Below, piece by piece: positions 28,601 to 40,100 of a stretch of DNA of 64,000 bases (position 1 is the first letter of the stretch; every line of letters begins with the position of its first letter). The DNA is from Osedax frankpressi (Eukaryota; Annelida; Polychaeta; Sabellida; Siboglinidae), in assembly GCA_964035775.1 (NCBI GenBank), contig OZ038317.1:27431527-27495526 (forward strand). The letters are read 5' to 3'. Under the pieces are notes generated by a model that was not told the DNA's origin, searched no databases, and saw nothing but the letters and a program-made list of their open reading frames with translations. A program made the translations under genes and the position numbers.

Positions 28601-31007
28601 TAAATATAGGGTTTGTAGACCAAGGAGAGAATAGTAATTAAATATAGGGTTTGTAGACCAAGGAGAGAATAGTAATTAAATATAGGGTTTGTAGACCAAG
28701 GAGAGAATAGTAATTTAATATAGGGTTTGTAGACCAAGGAGAGAATAGTAATTTAATATAGGGTTTGTAGACCAAGGAGAGAATAGTAATTAAATATAGG
28801 GTTTGTAGACCAAGGAGAGAATAGTAATTAAATATAGGGTTTGTAGACCAAGAAGAGAATAGTAATTAAATATAGGGTTTGTAGACCAAGGAGAGAATAG
28901 TAATTAAATATAGGGTTTGTAGACCAAGGAGAGAATAGTAATTAAATATAGGGTTTGTAGACCAAGGAGAGAATAGTAATTAAATATAGGGTTTGTAGAC
29001 AAAGGAAAGAGAAGTAATTAAATATAGGGTTTGTAGACCAAGGAGAGAATAGTATTAAATATAGGGTTTGTAGACCAATGAGAGAATAGTATTAAATATA
29101 TGGTTTGTGAAAGTTGGATTCCAACAATGCATCAGTTACTTACTTTTTTCATAATTTCTTGCTTAAATATAATTTGTAATATACGACAATAAGAAGCTCA
29201 AAGGTTAATACCATATTTAGTTATGATAACTGTATATATAGCAGCATATAGTAAATAGCTAGTGTATCATGCTCTCGTAGGATGAAATTATAAGCAAGAC
29301 TGCAAAGGATGCCAGTGAATTTCAACTGTTCAATATCATCACGAAATATACATCTCGAAACGGTTGCTAGCTTTCTGCAAACTCGTAGCTAATTTGCAAC
29401 CTAACTTACAACCAAACTTACAACTTAACCTACAACCTAACTTACAACCTAACCTACAACCTAACCTACAACTTCACCTACAAAATAACCTACAACTTAA
29501 CCTACAACCCAACCTACAACCCAACTTACAATCTAACTTACAACTTAACCTACAAAATAACCTACAACCCAACCTACAACCCAACCTACAACCCAACCTA
29601 CAACCTAACCTACAACTTAACCTACAACCTAACCTACAACTTAACCTACAACCCAACCTACAACCTAACCTACAACCTAACCTACAACCCAACCTACAAC
29701 CCAACTTACAATCTAACTTACAACTTAACCTACAAAATAGCCTACAACTTAACCTACAACCCAACCTACAACCTAACCTACAACCTAACCTACAACCCAA
29801 CCTACAACCCAACTTACAATCTAACTTACAACTTAACCTACAAAATAGCCTACAACTTAACCTACAACCCAACCTACAACCCAACCTACAACCCAACCTA
29901 CAACCCAACCTACAACCCAACCTACAACCCAACCTACAACCTAACCTACAACTTGACCTACAACCTAACCTACAACTTAACCTATAACCTAACCTACAAC
30001 TTAACCTACAACCTAACCTACAACTTAACCTACAACCTAACCTACAACTTAACCTACAACCTAACCTACAACCTAACCTACAACTTAACCTACAACTTAA
30101 CCTACAACTTAACCTACAACTTAACCTACAACATAACCTACAACCAAACCTAACCTACAACCAAACCTAACCTACAACCTAATCTAACCTACAACCTAAC
30201 CTACAACTTAACCTACAAGCCAACCTACAACCTAACCTACAACCCAACCTACAACCTAACCTACAACCCAACCTACAACCTAACCTACAACCCAACCTAC
30301 AACCTAACTTACAACATAACTTACAACCTAACCTACAACCCAACCTCCAACCTAACTTACAACATAACCTACAACCTAACCTATAACTTGACCTATAACC
30401 TAACCTATAACCTAACCTACAACTTGACCTATAACCTAACCTACAACTTGACCTACAACCTAACCTACTACTCAACTCGTAACTACAGTAACAAACTGGA
30501 GTTACTTGAATGTGAAACCATCTAATCGATAACAATTGTTTGCAGTGACAACTTTACTTACCAACACCTACACAACTTGGACAACTGGACGTTTACGGGG
30601 CGAAGCTTTCAGACTAAATGTCATCGTGAACTATAAGAACCAACTGCTGTAGTATCCTTTCTACGACATGTGTACATATTACGTAATAGTACGTCGGTTC
30701 CAAGTTGTAAACATAGGTGGCAGACGAAGAAAGGAGTTGCGAAATGTAAAGTTTATTCTAATTATATTTAGTTGTTTACATTATAATAAAATAATACCTG
30801 GATTGTAGCGATGACTTCTGAGCCCATTCCTTGACCTTTAACCCTAGCTATGCACCAGGTTTCTGGCAGCTCATTAAGTTGGCATGGATACAATACTTCT
30901 GCGTTTTAATTGTCTTTATCTTCATCGTGGGACGTATTAAGCTGTTCATCTTCCAGAATCAATTGGTCAACACAATCGTGCAAAGACCGTGGAAGAACTC
31001 CGCCTAA
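25693..31007 (+). CDS. TMEM231: Transmembrane protein 231 (ciliary transition zone, MKS complex)
   Basis: Seven exons: 25693-25831, 26665-26828, 27140-27268, 27557-27700, 29281-29362, 30546-30648 and 30848-31007 (TAA). They encode 306 residues against 316 in human, and all phases match. It opens MAIYEIYSHSELRRYKAHIC SKATL (human MALYELFSHPVERSYRAGLC SKAAL), followed by the first membrane helix ending FIPPLFIAYRSEGFW. The middle has SREEDSNRDGLHDRLHFDLS IPLQNTE (human [27 protein letters not shown]) and RNVTTLL. The end is PGFWQLIKLAWIQYFCVLIV with a second helix and GRIKLFIFQNQLVNTIV. TMEM231 anchors the B9/MKS complex at the ciliary transition zone. Intron 4 starts with a 38-bp array carrying the donor, and intron 5 is mostly a 12-bp array. 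A poly(A) signal is at 31134-31139, inside the convergent SNAPC1 tail. Confidence 0.98.
27691..29110 (+). repeat. 38-bp minisatellite starting at the TMEM231 exon 4 donor, about 37 copies
   Basis: The unit is TATAGGGTTTGTAGACCAAG then GAGAGAATAGTAATTAAA. The genuine junction reads TATGGG|GTTTGTAGACC, and each unit reads TATAGG|GTTTGTAGACC. The array therefore begins with the last exon bases and the real donor, and repeats that donor. Some units lack an A (GTATTAAAT) or carry TTTAATATA. A block of about 480 bp of variant order recurs (28020-28500 against 28510-28970), which shows second-level duplication. Confidence 0.95.
29391..30470 (+). repeat. 12-bp array CTACAACCTAAC in TMEM231 intron 5
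   Basis: About 90 copies of CTACAACCTAAC with CTTAAC, CCCAAC and AAATAAC variants fill the intron between exon 5 (29362) and exon 6 (30546). The 12-bp period keeps frames open on both strands (NLQPNLQL one way, GCRLGCRL the other), but that is a consequence of the repeat and not evidence of coding. Units contain CCTAAC/CTTAAC, which fit the yUnAy branchpoint pattern. Confidence 0.95.
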
Positions 31008-31162
31008 TTAACTAACAATAGTTATACTCCTCACTTATTTAGTATGCTATTGTCGCATATCTGCTACCTTCATTATTATTATTTTTCTTTGTGATTGAAT
31101 TATATATTTTTATACTTTTCTATTTATTAAAAAAATAAATTCCATATTTTTTATTTACGATT
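31008..31162. other. Overlap zone of convergent TMEM231 and SNAPC1 3' ends
   Basis: Only 155 nt separate the two stop codons. The plus-strand AATAAA (31134-31139) and the minus-strand AATAAA (31155-31150) lie within 22 nt of each other, so the two mRNA tails probably overlap. Confidence 0.6.
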
Positions 31163-34100
31163 TTATAAAATCACCAATTTGTCTTCTTTTGTCGCTGTAA
31201 TTAATAGATTTAATTAATATTTTGTAACCTATTAGTTCATATTAATATCATAATCATTTTATACTATAGATTAAAGTGATCGGATATAAACAACCAACCT
31301 TCTTCTAAATCTCTTTTGAGATTTCTGAGCAGTTGTCGTTTGTTAAATGCAGCTTCTTGCATTTTCTGAAATTGAAGGACAACAAATAAATATTAAATTA
31401 GATTTTGTAAGAGATTAAAAACCTTTTCCGCTTCTCTCATATGCTCGTGATAGATTTTCTCAGATTCCTGAAATCAACCCAAAGTATATAAATAAGTAAA
31501 GTAACGATGTACCATGTACCATTGTATTGAGTGGAAAATCTACCAATCAATTTAATTAACAAAGATATAATTTAATCAACAAACTTCTGATGTTTTCTTT
31601 GCTTCTTCATTATCATTATTGCATTTTTCGACCATGCTACAAAATTATTATCATTTTAATTAAATTTAATGTTGCAATGATCATTTTCGACACCATGATT
31701 TAGAGAAGTCATTATATTCTATAATTAATGTTCTAACTTTTGAATCTTCTTGTAAATATTTTCTGATTTGGGAAAATGTGGATCAATTTTACTCAGACAA
31801 GCATCATACTCATCCCTTTGTTTCTCTAAATCCTTAACAGTAGTTAAACTTAATTTAATATTTATTTTTCTAGATTTTTATCTACTTCATATTTAGAAAG
31901 AATTTGCTAAAATCATTTACTACTTTAATATAAAATAAAATATGCAAACTAATACTGTGGGGAAACAGAGTATATAGTATTTAGTGTATATGATACACTA
32001 TACAGTGTACACTATACACAGTACAGTGTGCAGTCAGGTAGTTTGCAAAAACACTGCTCTTAGAATTTTTTTAATATTTAAATATTAAAATAATATTTAA
32101 AAAAATTATATAAGCGAAATTGAATATTAGAAATATATAAAATTGTATTTTATTTTGATTTAAAAAATTAATTTGGTAAAAACCAATAATGATAATTAAA
32201 TCTTATTATTTTCAAATGTATACTATTTGATATTATCTACCATAGATACAAATTATATAATATTACTTAAATGATTTAAATCATAATTTAGAACTATATA
32301 TATATTAATACTATAAATAGATATCATTAAATCAACTATTAATCCCTTTATTAGATATTTATTCCTAATTTTTTACTAATTTGTAATAAATGTAGTTGGG
32401 ATAATAGATTACAAATATATTTACAACCTTTGACATCCCACACAACTTGGTTGACCTTTAACCTTGAGTTCGGGAACATTTATGAATTCATCAAAAGAAG
32501 AACATCGATCATAGAGTTCAATAGGTATACGTTTAGGTTGTTGTTTTCTTATCCGGCTTTTTTTAGATTGTGGCAATTTCTGAATAAAATTACATTTATT
32601 ATGAGATATGTGAGATATGTGAGATATTGAGATATGTGATATATTGAGATATGTGAGTTATTGATATATTGAGATATATGAGATATTGAGATATGTGAGA
32701 TATATGAGATATCTGAGATATGTGAGATATTGAGATATGTGAGATATTGAGATATATGATATATTGAGATATGTGAGATATTGAGATATGTGAGTTATTG
32801 ATATATTGAGATATATGAGATATTGAGATATCTGAGATATATGAGATATGTGAGATATATGAGATATTGAGATATATGAGATGTGAGATATATGAGATAT
32901 GTGAGATATGTGAGATATGTGAGATATTGAGATATATGATATATTGAGATATGTGAGATATTGAGATATGTGAGATATTGAGATATGTGAGACATTGAGA
33001 TATGTGAGATATTGAGATATTGAGATATATGAGATATGTGAGATATATGAGATATTGAGATATGTGAGATATTGAGATATTGAGATATATGAGATATTGA
33101 TATATGTGGGTTATTGATATTTTGAGATATATGAGATATGTGAGTTATTGAGATATTGAGATATGTGAGATATTGAGATATTGAGATATATGAGATATTG
33201 AGATATATGAGATATGTGATATATTAAAATATGTGAGTTATTGATATATTGAGATATATGAGATATGTGAGATATTGAGATATATGAGATATTGAGATAT
33301 GTGAGATATATGAGATATATGAGATATCTGAGATATATGAGATATGTGAGATATATGAGATATTGAGATATATGAGATATATGAGATATCTGAGATATAT
33401 GAGATATGTGAGATATATGAGATATTGAGATATATGAGATGTGAGATATTGAGATATATGAGATATGTGAGATATTGAGATATGTGAGATATGTGAGATA
33501 TTGAGATATTGAGATATATGAGATATTGAGATATATGAGATATGTGAGATATGTGAGATATTGAGTTATGTGAGATATTGAGATATGTGATATATTGAGA
33601 TATGTGAGATATTGAGATATGTGAGATATATGAGATATGTGAGATATGTGAGATATTGAGATATGTGAGATATTGAGATATGTGAAATATTGAGATATGT
33701 GAGATATTGAGATATATGAGATATGTGAGATATGTGAGATATTGAGATATTGAGATATGTGAGATATTGAGTTATGTGAGATATATGAGATATCTGAGAT
33801 ATATGAGATATGTGAGATATGCGAGATATTGAGATATGTGAGATATTGAGATATATGAGATATTGAGATATTGAGATATGTGATATATTGAGATATGTGA
33901 GTTATTGATATATTGAGATATGTGAGATATATGAGATATGTGAGATATTGAGATATGTGAGATATTGAGATATGTGAGATATTGAGATATATGATATATT
34001 GAGATATGTGAGATATTGAGATATTGAGATATTGAGATATGTGAGATATTGAGATATGTGAGATATTGAGATATATGAGATATGTGAGATATGTGAGATA

Positions 34101-37100
34101 TATGAGATATTGAGATATGTGAGATATTGAGATATTGAGATATATGAGATATTTGAGATATGTGAGATATTGATATATGTGGGTTATTGATATTTTGAGA
34201 TATATGAGATATGTGAGATATTGAGATATGTGAGATATTGAGATATGTGAGATATTGAGATATATGAGATATTGAGATATATGAGATATATGAGATATGT
34301 GATATATTAAAATATGTGAGTTATTGATATATTGAGATATATGAGATATGTGAGATATTGAGATATATGAGATATTGAGATATGTGAGATATGTGAGATA
34401 TATGAGATATCTGAGATATATGAGATATGTGAGATATATGAGATATTGAGATATATGAGATGTGAGATATTGAGATATATGAGATATGTGAGATATTGAG
34501 ATATGTGAGATATGTGAGATATTGAGATATGTGAGATATGTGAGATATTGAGATATTGAGATATTGAGATATTGAGATATATGAGATATTGAGATATATG
34601 AGATATATGAGATATGTGAGATTTGAAAGATATTGAGCTATGTGAGATATTGAGATATGTGATATATTGAGATATTGAGATATGTGAGATATTGAGATAT
34701 GTGAAATATTGAGATATGTGAGATATTGAGATATGTGAGATATGTGAGATATGTGAGATATGTGAGATATGTGAGATATGTGAGATATTGAGATATGTGA
34801 GATATTGAGTTATGTGAGATATTGAGATATATGAGATATTGAGATATGTGAGATATGTGAGATATTGAGATATGTGAGATATTGAGATATGTGAGATATT
34901 GAGATATGTGAGATATTGAGATATATGAGATATGTGAGATATTGAGTTATGTGAGATATTGAGATATGTGAGATATTGAGATATATGAGATATGTGAGAT
35001 ATGTGAGATATTGAGATATGTGAGATATTGAGATATGTGAGATATGTGAGATATTGAGTGTTGTTGATTAATTATAATAGTAATGTAAAGATTATTCTTT
35101 TAATTAAATCTCTTTAAAAATCCCATATATCAAATCACCTCTCTTCCCTCCCATCCTTCACCTGTACTATCTCCTTGACCTCACCTGTACTACCTCCCCT
35201 CTCTCCCCTGTACTACCTACTCTCACTCATCTGTACTACCTCCCTTCCCTCCCCTCCCTCACCTGTACTACCTCCATTCCCTCCCCTCCCTCACCTGTAC
35301 TACCTCCCCTCCCTCCCATCCTTCACCTGTACTACCTTCCCTGTACTACCTCCCCTCCCTCCCCTCCCTCACCTCCCTCACCTGCACTTCCTCCCTAATC
35401 TCTAACATAGTCGATATGAGCAACGTAGTGGAATGCATGTAGTGACTTCATGCGATGTAATAGAAATACGACCTCCAGGTGACCTTCATGTTCCATTTCC
35501 TCTGCAAATGACGTCAACTCGGCGAATACGCTAGAGTTCACCCGGATCTATAGCGGGGTTAAAGAGCAAGGATGTGATAGGATGTAAACAGATGTGGTAT
35601 ATAGTATATGTATCTCAAGAGGTCAATATTTAGTGCAAAAGGTCAACGACTTGGTGGTCAAGATGTGAAAATATAAATATCTGAAGATGTTGGTAAAGAG
35701 ATCAAGGCAATGAGGTCAATATGTGGGAGGTCAAGATATAAGTAATTCAAGTTTGGCAAGTAAAGTGGTCAAATCCCAAGAGTAAGAAATGATTAATATC
35801 ATTTATGAGTACACAATTGTCTGGTACTTTGTTACATACAAATGTTGACAATAATATAGAGATATGATAATGATGTCTCATCCGGTCAATGTTCTTAAAA
35901 GCCTTGTTATCTACAAACCCTAGCGGACACGCCAACTTCCGGTTGTATGCAGTACATCGCGTAAAGTAAATAAATAGAGCCGACACGTGTGTGAATTCCA
36001 AGGTCAGGAAGGAAAAACTCAAGAATTTGAGTGAAAATATCTTCTGTCACCTGAATATGGGGAAAGTAGGGTTTGAGGGGAAAGTAGGGTTTGAGGGAGA
36101 GGAGGTGTGAGGGAGAGGAGGTGTGAGGGAGAGGATGTGTGAGTGAGAGGAGGTGTGAGGGAGGGGAGGTGTGAGGGAGAGGATGTGTGAGGGAGAGGAT
36201 GTGTGAGTGAGAGGAGGTGTGAGGGAGGGGAGGTGTGAGGGAGAGGATGTGTGAGGGAGGGGAGGAGAGAGGGAGATGAGGAGAGAATGGGTATGAGGGA
36301 GAGGAAGTGTGAGGGAGAGGAGGAGAGAAGGAGAGGAAGAGAGAGGGAGAGGATGTGTGAGGGAGAGGAGGTGTGAGGGAGAGGAGGTGAAGGAGTGAGA
36401 GGAGGTGTAAGGGAGGGGATGTGAAGGAGTGAGAGGAGGTGTGAGGGAGGAGAGAGGGAGAAGAGGAGAGAGGAAGAGGAGGTGTGAGGGAGAGGAGGAG
36501 AGAGGGAGATGAGGAGAGAATGGGTATGAGGGAGAGGAGGAGAGAAGGAGAGGAGGAGAGAGGGAGAGGATGTGTGAGGGAGAGGAGGTGTAAGGGAGAG
36601 GAGGTGAAGGAGTGAGAGGATGTGTGAGGGAGGAGAGAGGGAGAAGAGGAGAGAGGAAGAGGAGGTGTGAGGGAGAGGAGGAGAGAGGGAGATGAGGAGA
36701 GAATGGGTATGAGGGAGAGGAGGAGAGAAGGAGAGGAGGAGAGAGGGAGAGGATGTGTGAGGGAGAGGAGGTGTAAGGGAGAGGAGGTGAAGGAGTGAGA
36801 GGATGTGTGAGGGAGAGGAGGAGTGAGGGAGGAGAAGAGAGAGGGAGATGAGGAGAGAGGAGAGAATGGGTATGAGGGAGAGGATGTGTGAGGGAGAGGA
36901 GGAGAGAGGGAGAAGAGGAGAGAGGAAGAGGATGTATGAGGGAGGGGAGGAGAGAGGGAGATGAGGAGAAAGGGGGATGAGGAGAGAGGATGTGTGAGGG
37001 AGAGGAGGTGTGAGGGAGATGAGGAGAGAGGAGAGAATGGGTATGAGGGAGAGGATGTGTGAGGGAGAGGAGGAGAGAGGGAGAAGAGGAGAGAGGAAGA

Positions 37101-40100
37101 GGATGTATGAGGGAGGGGAGGAGAGAGGGAGATGAGGAGAAAGGGGGATGAGGAGAGAGGATGTGTGAGGGAGAGGAGGTGTGAGGGAGATGAGGAGAGA
37201 GGAGAGAATGGGTATGAGGGAGAGGAGGAGAGAAGGAGAGGAGGAGAGAGGGAGAGGATGTGTGAGGGAGAGGAGGTGTAAGGGAGAGGAGGTGAAGGAG
37301 TGAGAGGATGTGTGAGGGAGGAGAGAGGGAGAAGAGGAGAGAGGAAGAGGAGGTGTGAGGGAGAGGAGGAGAGAGGGAGATGAGGAGAGAATGGGTATGA
37401 GGGAGAGGAGGAGAGAAGGAGAGGAGGAGAGAGGGAGAGGATGTGTGAGGGAGAGGAGGTGTAAGGGAGAGGAGGTGAAGGAGTGAGAGGATGTGTGAGG
37501 GAGAGGAGGAGTGAGGGAGGAGAAGAGAGAGGGAGATGAGGAGAGAGGAGAGAATGGGTATGAGGGAGAGGATGTGTGAGGGAGAGGAGGAGAGAGGGAG
37601 AAGAGGAGAGAGGAAGAGGATGTATGAGGGAGGGGAGGAGAGAGGGAGATGAGGAGAAAGGGGGATGAGGAGAGAGGATGTGTGAGGGAGAGGAGGTGTG
37701 AGGGAGATGAGGAGAGAGGAGAGAATGGGTATGAGGGAGAGGATGTGTGAGGGAGAGGAGGAGAGAGGGAGAAGAGGAGAGAGGAAGAGGATGTGTGAGG
37801 GAGAGGATGTGTGAGGGAGAGGAGGAGAGGGAGAGGATGTGAAGGAGTGAGAGGATGTGTGAGTGAGAGGAAGAGAGGGAGAGGATGTGAAGGAGTGAGA
37901 GGATGTGTGAGTGAGAGGAAGAGAGGGAGAAGAGGTGAAGGAGTGAGAGGAGGTGTGAGGGAGAGGAGGTGAAGGAGTGAGAGGATGTGTGAGGGAGAGG
38001 AGGTGTGAGGGAGAGGATGTGAAGGAGTGAGAGGATGTGTGAGTGAGAGGAAGAGGAAGAGAGGGAGAGGATGTGAAGGAGTGAGAGGATGTGTGAGTGA
38101 GAGGAAGAGAGGGAGAAGAGGTGAAGGAGTGAGAGGAGGTGTGAGGGAGAGGAGGTGAAGGAGTGAGAGGATGTGTGAGTGAGAGGAAGAGAGGGAGAGG
38201 ATGTGAAGGAGTGAGAGGATGTGTGAGTGAGAGGAAGAGAGGGAGAAGAGGTGAAGGAGTGAGAGGAGGTGTGAGGGAGAGGATGTGAAGGAGTGAGAGG
38301 ATGTGTGAGTGAGAGGAAGAGAGGGAGAAGAGGTGAAGGAGTGAGAGGAGGTGTGAGGGAGAGGAGGTGTGAGGGAGAGGATGTGTGAGGGAGAGGAGGT
38401 GTGAGGGAGAGGAGGTGAAGGAGTGAGAGGAGGTGTGAGGGAGAGGAGGTGAAGGAGTGAGAGGAGGTGTGAGGGAGAGGAGGTGAAGGAGTGAGAGGAT
38501 GTGTGAGGGAGAGGAGGTGAAGGAGTGAGAGGATGTGTGAGGGAGAGGAGGTGTGAGGGAGAGGAGGTGTGAGGGAGAGGAGGTGAAGGAGTGAGAGGAT
38601 GTGAAGGAGTGAGAGGAGGTGTGAGGGAGAGGAGGTGAAGGAGTGAGAGGATGTGTGAGGGAGAGGAGGTGTGAGGGAGAGGAGGTGAAGGAGTGAGAGG
38701 AGGTGTGAGGGAGAGGAGGTGAAGGAGTGAGAGGAGGTGTGAGGGAGAGGAGGTGAAGGAGTGAGAGGATGTGTGAGGGAGAGGAGGTGTGAGGGAGAGG
38801 AGGTGAAGGAGTGAGAGGAGGTGTGAGGGAGAGGAGGTGAAGGAGTGAGAGGATGTGTGAGGGAGAGGAGGTGAAGGAGTGAGAGGATGTGTGAGGGAGA
38901 GGAGGTGTGAGGGAGAGGATGTGAAGGAGTGAGAGGAGGTGTGAGGGAGAGGAGGTGAAGGAGTGAGAGGAGGTGTGAGGGAGAGGAGGTGAAGGAGTGA
39001 GAGGATGTGTGAGGGAGGGGACGTGTGAGGAAGGGAAGTGGCTATTGGGGTAGAGTTCTATAAAGGGTAGTATGTATTAGGGATGGAAAGTAACTAGTGA
39101 GGATTAATGTGGGGTTAATGTAGGGGAAGAGGTTTTGAAGTGAGGAGGGATAATGTATATTCCTGTAATGCCATAAAGAATATCATTTTATTCTACATAT
39201 TGATGTAATAAATTTAAATTTATAATAGATATGATTTAATAAAATGTTCACAAATTGTTACAAATACAATATAAGGTGTAACCAGGGGGTGTAATGTGAG
39301 AGTGTAAACTAGGAGTGTAATGTGAGAGTGTAACCTAGGAGTGTAATGTGAGAGTGTAACCTAGGAGTGTAATGTGAGAGTGTAACCTAGGAGTGTAATG
39401 TGAGAGTGTAACCTAGGAGTGTAATGTGAGAGTGTAACCTAGGAGTGTAATGTGAGAGTGTAACCTAGGAGTGTAATGTGAGAGTGTAACCTAGGAGTGT
39501 AATGTGAGAGTGTAACCTAGGAGTGTAATGTGAGAGTGTAACCTAGGAGTGTAATGTGAGAGTGTAACCTGGGAGTGTAATGTGAGAGTGTAACCTAGGA
39601 GTGTAATGTGAGAGTGTAACCTGGGAGTGTAATGTGAGAGTGTAACCTAGGAGTGTAATGTGAGAGTGTAACCTAGGAGTGTAATGTGAGAGTGTAACCT
39701 AGGAGTGTAACCTGGGAGTGTAACCAGGGAGTGTAATGTGAGAGTGTAACCTAGGAGTGTAATGTGAGAGTGTAACCTAGGAGTGTAATGTGAGAGTGTA
39801 ACCTAGGAGTGTAATGTGAGAGTGTAACCTAGGAGTGTAATGTGAGAGTGTAACCTAGGAGTGTAATGTGAGAGTGTAACCTAGGAGTGTAATGTGAGAG
39901 TGTAACCTGGGAGTGTAATGTGAGAGTGTAACCTAGGAGTGTAATGTGAGAGTGTAACCTAGGAGTGTAATGTGAGATTGTAACATAGGAGTGTCATGTG
40001 AGAGTGTAACCTAGGAGTGTAATGTGAGAGTGTAACCTAGGAGTGTAATGTGAGAGTGTAACCTAGGAGTGTAATGTGAGAGTGTAACCTAGGAGTGTAA

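Noticed and set aside
29364-30535. NLQP / GCRL / TYNL repeat frames
   Set aside because: All are readings of the 12-bp array in TMEM231 intron 5, which is bounded by confident exons 5 and 6.
35747-36022. 91-codon minus-strand frame starting MSFSFLTLEFTHVS
   Set aside because: It is the wrong frame over SNAPC1 exon 2. The frame with VTEDIFTQILEFFLPD matches SNAP43.
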